26,175 bases of DNA, taken from the NCBI GenBank assembly GCA_008931825.1, contig QXVZ01016728.1, positions 1-26,175 of the forward strand. Direction: 5' to 3'. The notes under the pieces are model-generated. The model was not told the origin of the DNA, ran no database searches, and saw nothing but the letters and a program-made list of their open reading frames with translations. The position numbers were made by a program, and so were the translations under genes. Position 1 is the stretch's first letter; the number at the start of each line of letters is the position of its first letter. Below, piece after piece: positions 21,601 through 26,175 of this stretch. This DNA is from Phallusia fumigata. Taxonomy: Eukaryota > Chordata > Ascidiacea > Phlebobranchia > Ascidiidae.

Positions 21601-22422
21601 ATGTACGCAAGAAATGCTGCAGAATGTCGAAATGTTCAAATCAGGCCGAAACCAAGTAGGCGTTTTTTCTGTGTTCGATCAATAACACGCTCGGGACAAG
21701 CTTTGCGGCAACCTTAAGCAAATAAACCCTTTCCCTGAGTTCGGTAACTAAATCAACAGCTGAAACTCGTACGCACAAGAAAACTCCTCATTTAATTTGT
21801 CGCTGTCAGTTTACGAAAATCAAAAATTGTCTTATACGTGAATATGAACTTTAATTTGGGTCCTTTCAAATACTACTGTACTTAAATGTTGGATTGCTTT
21901 TGCAAATTCAGGCGCACAGAATGAGAGAACGCAATTAGAATCGTTTTATTGTCATCAAATGTACAATGGGTAATGATACACATATTTAAACAGTTCCTTC
22001 TGCAGGATCATAGCTAACAATTTTTGAGTTATTAAGATACTAAAAGCAAAACTGTTGGGCGCTGTTGAAACTCTACATATTGTTCGTTTATTATAGATGA
22101 TACTTCACGTCTTTGGCCCAACGCCAATCTACCATTCCCCGGGGAAAGCGACGACTCAGCACTAAAGATTAACGAAAACAGTGACATACCAGACTTCAAA
22201 AAAGGATTAACTACGAAAGATGCGGAGGCGTACGACAATCAAATGATTTCACAAATGGAGAAACTCGCTTTTAACGGCAAATTTCCGGATCCCAATGTGT
22301 CACACCATGTACAGAAGAGGTCGACGTACAGTCATTTGCGGAGATGCTACTATCTGATCAAAACGCCCTGCTGCAAACGCTCTGGTCCATCGGTATTCAT
22401 CGGGTACCACGTCAAACCGTGA
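15605..22422 (+). CDS. 4-exon gene for an unrecognised secreted peptide precursor (220 residues)
   Basis: Reconstructed exons: 15605-15693, 16802-16900, 18254-18402, and a terminal exon present twice as assembly alleles (20797-21122 and 22097-22422). Phases 2, 2 and 1 match at each junction and all introns are GT..AG. The 220-residue product has a signal peptide (about 1-25), an RRRR site (27-30) followed by CYYTICRKC, a long Lys- and Arg-containing middle with further basic sites (KKK, KR, HKK, FKK), and a C-terminal series KR-STYSHL-RR-CYYLIKTPCC-KR-SGPSVFIGYHVKP. Mature cysteines are three near the N-terminus (31, 36, 39) and three near the C-terminus (196, 204, 205). This layout is that of a proprotein processed by convertases, such as a neuropeptide, hormone or antimicrobial peptide precursor. 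I recognise no known family. Exons 1 and 4 are the most secure; exon 2 is the least. Confidence 0.6.
15900..16110 (-). repeat. tRNA-derived SINE in intron 1 of the peptide gene
   Basis: On the minus strand, tggcttattgg fits the A-box consensus. Then gagttcgagtacc is a B-box-like sequence about 35 bases on, followed by a body containing tggacgcaacaggaggctt. The body shares its core with the SINE at 9261-9430, suggesting a related family. Ends are approximate. Confidence 0.5.
16802..16900 (+). CDS. Peptide gene exon 2: CYY..C..C motif
   Basis: It has an excellent acceptor, with a long pyrimidine tract ending ttttttag at 16801. Read in phase 2 it continues exon 1 as R-CYYTICRKCRLYLHGRYT, then SLNEDEQLESIAGK, and leaves at aa|gtagca in phase 2, as exon 3 requires. 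The CYY-x-I-C motif after multiple Arg echoes RR-CYYLIKTPCC in exon 4, which supports this frame. Against it, the same acceptor opens another frame starting ATG that stays open for 258 bases to a stronger donor (cagg|gtaagg, 17060) in phase 0, which does not fit exon 1 or exon 3. Skipping this exon would also keep the frame. Confidence 0.5.
16901..18253. other. Intron 2 of the peptide gene, no supported feature
   Basis: Open stretches occur at 17371-17673 and 17597-17833 (plus) and at 17204-17494 (minus), but I find no splice-site pair or signal that would make them exons of the flanking gene. I see no repeat or RNA gene. Confidence 0.4.
18254..18402 (+). CDS. Peptide gene exon 3
   Basis: Acceptor ttcttacag at 18253, entry in phase 2, exit in phase 1 at attaaaa|gtaagt, a near-consensus donor. 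The sequence includes SAQSYFDPFGAKKKVKSPSG, then ALLKRNGFHKKSYF. Several mono- and dibasic clusters (KKK, KR, KK) could be cleavage sites releasing short peptides such as one ending in FDPFGA. A glycine is not placed directly before the basic sites, so classical C-terminal amidation is not indicated. Confidence 0.6.
18839..19295. repeat. Exact 228-base duplication across an n
   Basis: Bases 18839-19066 recur without difference at 19068-19295, with n at 19067. This is the signature of overlapping, unmerged contig ends within intron 3 of the peptide gene. A minus-strand open frame crossing this region (19388 to about 18824) is lengthened artificially by the duplication. Confidence 0.85.
19363..19592. 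repeat. Diverged duplication across an n (allelic)
   Basis: Bases 19363-19472 and 19474-19592 are two versions of one sequence separated by n at 19473. They differ by several substitutions and a 9-base insertion (in cactttgttc) in the second copy. Two haplotypes meeting at a contig join is the likely cause. Confidence 0.8.
20797..21122 (+). CDS. Peptide gene terminal exon, allele 1
   Basis: Acceptor ttattatag at 20796, entry in phase 1, stop TGA at 21120-21122. It encodes an acidic spacer (SRLWPNANLPFPGESDDSAL; KKGLTTKDAEAYENQMISQM) and then the basic, cysteine-containing end with KR, RR and KR sites. No AATAAA is seen in the roughly 300 bases after the stop. Confidence 0.7.
22097..22422 (+). 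CDS. Peptide gene terminal exon, allele 2
   Basis: A second copy of the same exon with three base changes: one silent (cct to ccc in PFPGE), one His to Asn (cac to aac) and one Glu to Asp (gaa to gac). The C-terminal peptide region is identical in both copies and both are intact. It lies in the second part of the 20122-22722 duplication and is most likely the other haplotype. Confidence 0.7.
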
Positions 22423-22722
22423 TCAGCTCAACCGCAGCCAAACCAATGTTCCCTTAAACATCGCGTAACTATTTATAACAGTCCATTTTCCAAGGGCGAA
22501 AACTTAAAAACTATGTGTTGAACCACGGTTCTTTAATTTTTGTTCCTGTTTAAAGCCTATATGTACAGAGTATTGAATGTTTTCGACGCCTCCGTCATGT
22601 TATTTATGTGATATTTTTGACAAGGGCCTGGACATATTCTTGTGTGATTATGTGCACTAAAGTGTTGAGCCATTCACATACACTTGTTTGTTCTTCCACC
22701 GGCCTTGTGCTTCTTAGAACCA

Positions 22723-24769
22723 AGTCATGTAGTTCTTCTCCATCAATAGCGTTTCCTCTGTTTATCTGGTAATAGAGCATTCAAAATTCCAGGCAATTCG
22801 CAGAAGATTTTGAACGAGATTTTTAAATAGGCGCCAGTAAGTGGAATTCGTGTTCGTAAACAACGATTCTTTACATCATTTGCAAGACAACAAAAATGTT
22901 TTTATGTGTAATATCAGTAATATCAACTTTAGAAACATCGCAAAGTAAAAAATATGTGAAAAACCGGGTGGTAAACCCATAAATTTTGCGACCCAAAGAA
23001 GTACTTGTCCTCACAAAAAAGCTTTCTCCATTTAGCATTCACTCTACAAAAAAGTACTTGCTATTTGACGTCAGAATCTATTGTGACGACACACACCCGC
23101 TTTCTATCATGTCACTTGATCTCATCTATGCGGTATCGCTCTTTAGCATTTACAGTCACTCCAAATGGCACTGACGATGGCATTACATACTTTGCCGAAC
23201 CAATTGCTTTAAACACGAGGTCTTTATATTTTGCCGGACTTTTGCTGTAATTTAATCACACTTCTGTTCGCGAGTAAACAAGTTGCGTGATATGCTTTGA
23301 GTCGTTGTACAAAACTGGTTGTCACATGTTTCAGCATTTTAATACCAGCATCTATTCATTTTAATAAAACAAGAACTTCTTCACTTTTTTGCCATCGGGC
23401 GTTCATTTTTTAAATATCGCAGTTTGCTACTGTTTTTTTGCATGAAAAATAGACACAAAAATACGACCGGTGCTCAAGGCCTCGCTTAATCTTGAAGTAT
23501 GAGTTTTGGCGTCTAGCTAAAAAAAAAGCAGAAATACCTTACAAGCACAGTGTTTTTGTCGTTTTTAATGGCAAAATTTTGTGCTTTTAATGGTTTCCTT
23601 CAGAAAAACGCACTTTTCACTAGCATACATAATTAGTAAATAGGTCCGTCGCCATTAGGCCAAACATATATTCAAAAGTTTTCAAATCCCATGCTTAATA
23701 ACCTCGCCAAATGCCATTATCGGACAATAACAGCGTCTAGAACCCAGCCAAGTTCTCAAGTGTTCGTCTAACATCAAATCAGTTTTGGCGGTGAGCTGTC
23801 AAAGAGAAATGCGCTACGGTCTGGGACGTTTTCAAGAGCCCAGCACAACAAACTTGTGGTCGCGGCGAGGCAAGGAATTTCACGTTCGCTGGATATTAGC
23901 CAAATCAAACGAACACTCATTGGACCGCATGTCAGTAATGAACAAGATCGACTGTTGACACATTTACAGCGCCTACAGAGGCCTGTGTCGCAATAATAAT
24001 GGTTGGGTTTGGCGCACCGAAAAAGTGGTTGCGTTACCATTACTAGAGAATGATCTCCATATTGCAGTTATATAACACGACGACCTCTTAAATTATATTT
24101 TGCCTTGGTATTTTATAATTGTTTCTGCAAGCAAAAACGTATGGGTGCAACTGCCATTGGCCGAATCGAACCAAATTACTTCTAATGTCATGGCAATGAA
24201 GCCAGATGCATGATTTACATCCCTTAGCCTTACCCACACGAACCAATTAATATGGCTCGTTGCGGTACAAGTAGATTACATCATTCTTAACTGTGTTGCG
24301 CAAGACTCACCCTTTGGCCGTGCGGCAGCCAACCGAACTTTTAATAACCTTTTCCACGCTATTTTTACTTCGGTGATGCGGTACAAATTCAACTACAGCG
24401 TTTTGCAGAGCAAATATTAGTTGCCATACAACTATTGCAGTGTAGAACAACAAATGGCAGCAGACCCACATTGTTACGCATCGTCCTTCACAGCTTGACA
24501 TAATAATCATATATTGGTCACAGCAACGTAAAACCTGTCAATCATCCTTTTCGAGTTGAGCTGTTTTGCGTTCAGGGCATAATTTAACGCGGTTTTGGTG
24601 ATGCGGAAAACAAATTAAAATCGACGTTTGCCCTGAGATAAAAGGCCTATTAGCTTGTATGTATTGTATAGCAGCACAGCTGTTGGAAAGAACGGCTGAT
24701 TGCGTTTGCTTGTAAAGCTGCCTGTCCTATTGCACTACCGTAGGATCTTTTTTTTCAAAATTAGCATCA
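22723..24769. other. Intergenic DNA, no secure gene
   Basis: AT-rich sequence downstream of the peptide gene. Small open frames occur (for example 22986-23250 plus and 23774-24040 minus) without start context, splice sites or recognisable domains. The one stretch with protein-like composition, 23772-23996 on the plus strand, is listed separately. I see no poly(A) signal that can be tied to the upstream gene. Confidence 0.4.
23772..23996 (+). other. Possible coding fragment or terminal exon
   Basis: A frame open for about 74 codons to the double stop TAA TAA at 23994. It reads SFGGELSKRNALRSGTFSRA, later QGISRSLDISQIKRTLIGPH and QDRLLTHLQRLQRPVSQ, a helix-like, soluble composition. It has no ATG, so it would need to be a spliced last exon (possible acceptor aaatcag at 23782) or a fragment of a mobile element gene. 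The minus strand here is also open, and I cannot decide between them. Confidence 0.25.
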
Positions 24770-24915
24770 TAGTAAATTTTATTTAATCCATGGGGCTCTG
24801 ATTTGTAGCACTGTCGCTCTGGTTTCTTGCTTAGGGACACTGAGACGGGATTTGGACCCACAACCTTTTGCGCGCACAAAATGCTATCGCACTACTGGGC
24901 CAACCGGTGGATAAT
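24770..24915 (-). repeat. tRNA-derived SINE
   Basis: On the minus strand, ggttggcccagtagtgcg (about 24887-24904) fits an A box. Then gggtccaaatccc (24847-24859) fits a B box at normal tRNA spacing, with a short body on its far side. The anticodon region does not form a clean cloverleaf, so this is a SINE or a tRNA pseudogene rather than a working tRNA gene. Confidence 0.55.
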
Positions 24916-25280
24916 CTTATTCGCGGTAATACATATGTTTTGAGGCTAGCCTGGTGATCAAACACCAATGCAACCAATTAAATTGGCTGAAAACATTAAA
25001 TTGTCGCTGGGGGTAAACAAAGAGTATTAAAGTTTTATAATCTCTTTGGGGTAAAAAACAATATCGACCTTAATCTAAACATAACACTACAATATAAAAT
25101 AATACTGATATGCCGTCGTTGCCTCAAATACCAATTTTCCAGATTTGCTTTAGTTGAGAAATCCAAATGAGCTATAATGCATAGATACTACGTGTATGAA
25201 GTATCTATGTATAATGTCTAGGTTTTTTTCAAAAATAGCGTGCTGTACGGTGGCCCACAAGTACAATTCAAGGGGGTTTT

Positions 25281-25460
25281 TGCAAACATTTTTTTTCAGT
25301 GCAAACATTTTTTTTTCAATGCAAACATATTTTTTTAGTGCAAACATTTTTTTTCCAGGGCAACAACTTTTTTGCAGACGGTTTTTTTGTGCAAACATTT
25401 TTTTTCAGTGCAACATTTTTTTTGCAAACATCTTTTATTCAGTTCAACAATTTTTTTGCG
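25281..25460. repeat. Degenerate T-rich tandem repeat, unit about 19-20 bases
   Basis: About eight or nine imperfect copies of a unit like gtgcaaacattttttttca, starting near 25281, 25300, 25320, 25339, 25390 and 25409, with divergent units between and after (for example ggcaacaacttttttgcaga). All reading frames through it give Phe- and Asn-rich text or its complement, so open frames across this stretch are artefacts of the repeat. Confidence 0.8.
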
Positions 25461-26175
25461 GACAATTATTATTGTACCTTATACGGCGTATCAAAAATAG
25501 AAAATTACTACTTCTTGCGCAATATAGTACGCGGAAGCTGTCAGCATCGGCCAAGTAATTAGCGGTCGCCGTAACATAATCAAACCATTTACGCTGGCGC
25601 CCAACGGTTAGTACTAGTAAGGTGGGGGAGAGAGTAGAAAATCTAATAAACATAGTAAGCTATTTGATTTGCGGATTGTCGGAAATACTACAGGCACTAA
25701 GTTTGAGGTTGGGGTCGTGGCTAGGGATGGGGCTTTGGTTAATAAATCAAAACCAAATCCACATTCAACAGTTCCTATTTAAAATAAAGTACCCGTGTCG
25801 CATCCGTAGCTTTGCGCGAGTGACGTCGTGCTTGTTACTACCGATCACTTCTGCTTCTGTCGCTCAACCCTCGGTGCTGTCTGCCTGTCTGGAGACTAGC
25901 TTGACGCAAGAACCGTTTCCGAGAGTCTTATATTATCGTTTCCGATTCCGAACGAAGGAAAGCATTCCATTGGGTTGGAATGATTCCGGTTGGAATCGAA
26001 ATGCGAAAACGACAAGGAAGGAATGAAATAGAATTGAACAGAATTGAATTGAATGATTGTGCATCACAACGTACGTGAATATATAGTGGTAAAGTGACAA
26101 TGACGTACCCCCCCCCCCAACATGATACTATCGAGTGACGACAAGTTGAAGCGATGAAATTCGGAGGTGTGATAT
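25461..26175. other. Intergenic DNA with simple repeats at the window end
   Basis: A 134-codon frame is open on the plus strand at 25622-26026, but its product is low-confidence text without domains. From about 25950 to 26060 the sequence is rich in short direct repeats of ggaatgatt and gaattgaa type. A run of 11 C occurs at 26108-26118. I see no gene here. Confidence 0.5.

Larger units (their letters stand above)
20122..22722. repeat. 1.3 kb diverged duplication across an n (allelic)
   Basis: Bases 20122-21422 recur at 21424-22722 with n at 21423. The first 700 bases or so differ by many substitutions plus a 2-base T-run length change. The part from mid terminal exon onward is identical. 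Each copy contains the terminal exon of the peptide gene and its 3' flank. Allelic contig overlap is favoured over tandem duplication, because the n sits exactly where the first copy ends and the second begins. Confidence 0.8.

Noticed and set aside
25196..25562. Open frames on both strands rich in Phe, Asn, Lys and Cys
   Set aside because: They are translations of the T-rich tandem repeat.
1..26175. CRISPR array, prokaryotic operon or phage content
   Set aside because: No regularly spaced identical repeats with unique spacers; coding sequence is in spliced eukaryotic exons.

Overview
The window is eukaryotic nuclear DNA. Coding sequence is cut into many short exons with canonical GT..AG introns of about 80 to 850 bases in the first gene. 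Base composition is AT-rich, AATAAA poly(A) signals are present, and tRNA-derived SINE-like repeats lie in introns and between genes. Compact introns, tRNA-derived SINEs and very high allelic divergence fit a marine invertebrate. A tunicate of the Ciona type is my best guess, but it is not proven.

Layout. Bases 1-1710 hold no gene I can support. Bases 1711-14794 (+) carry a 27-exon gene whose exon phases join without a break, giving a secreted protein of about 1278 residues. In order it has a signal peptide, two H-type lectin (Helix pomatia agglutinin-like) domains, a beta-rich region, a cysteine-rich region, a very short collagen Gly-X-Y run, a long helical region with one glycine-rich hydrophobic segment, and a beta-rich C-terminal region. 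Its poly(A) signal is at 14851. Bases 15056-15541 (-) hold a 161-codon uninterrupted reading frame that may be a small convergent gene, with its own AATAAA on the minus strand at 14885-14880.

Bases 15605-22422 (+) carry a 4-exon gene that I reconstruct for a 220-residue secreted precursor. It has a signal peptide, an RRRR site followed by a CYY..C..C motif, and a C-terminal run of dibasic-bounded segments including a C-x7-CC peptide. I do not recognise it; it is the best candidate here for an undescribed product. From 22723 to the end I see intergenic DNA with a SINE-like repeat, a T-rich minisatellite and simple repeats.

Assembly caution. Six single n characters mark joins between contigs. 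At five of them the sequence before the n is repeated after it, either exactly or with SNPs and small indels. These look like unmerged allelic overlaps rather than real tandem duplications. Two of them duplicate exons of the first gene (exons 17 and 26) and one duplicates the terminal exon of the second gene.
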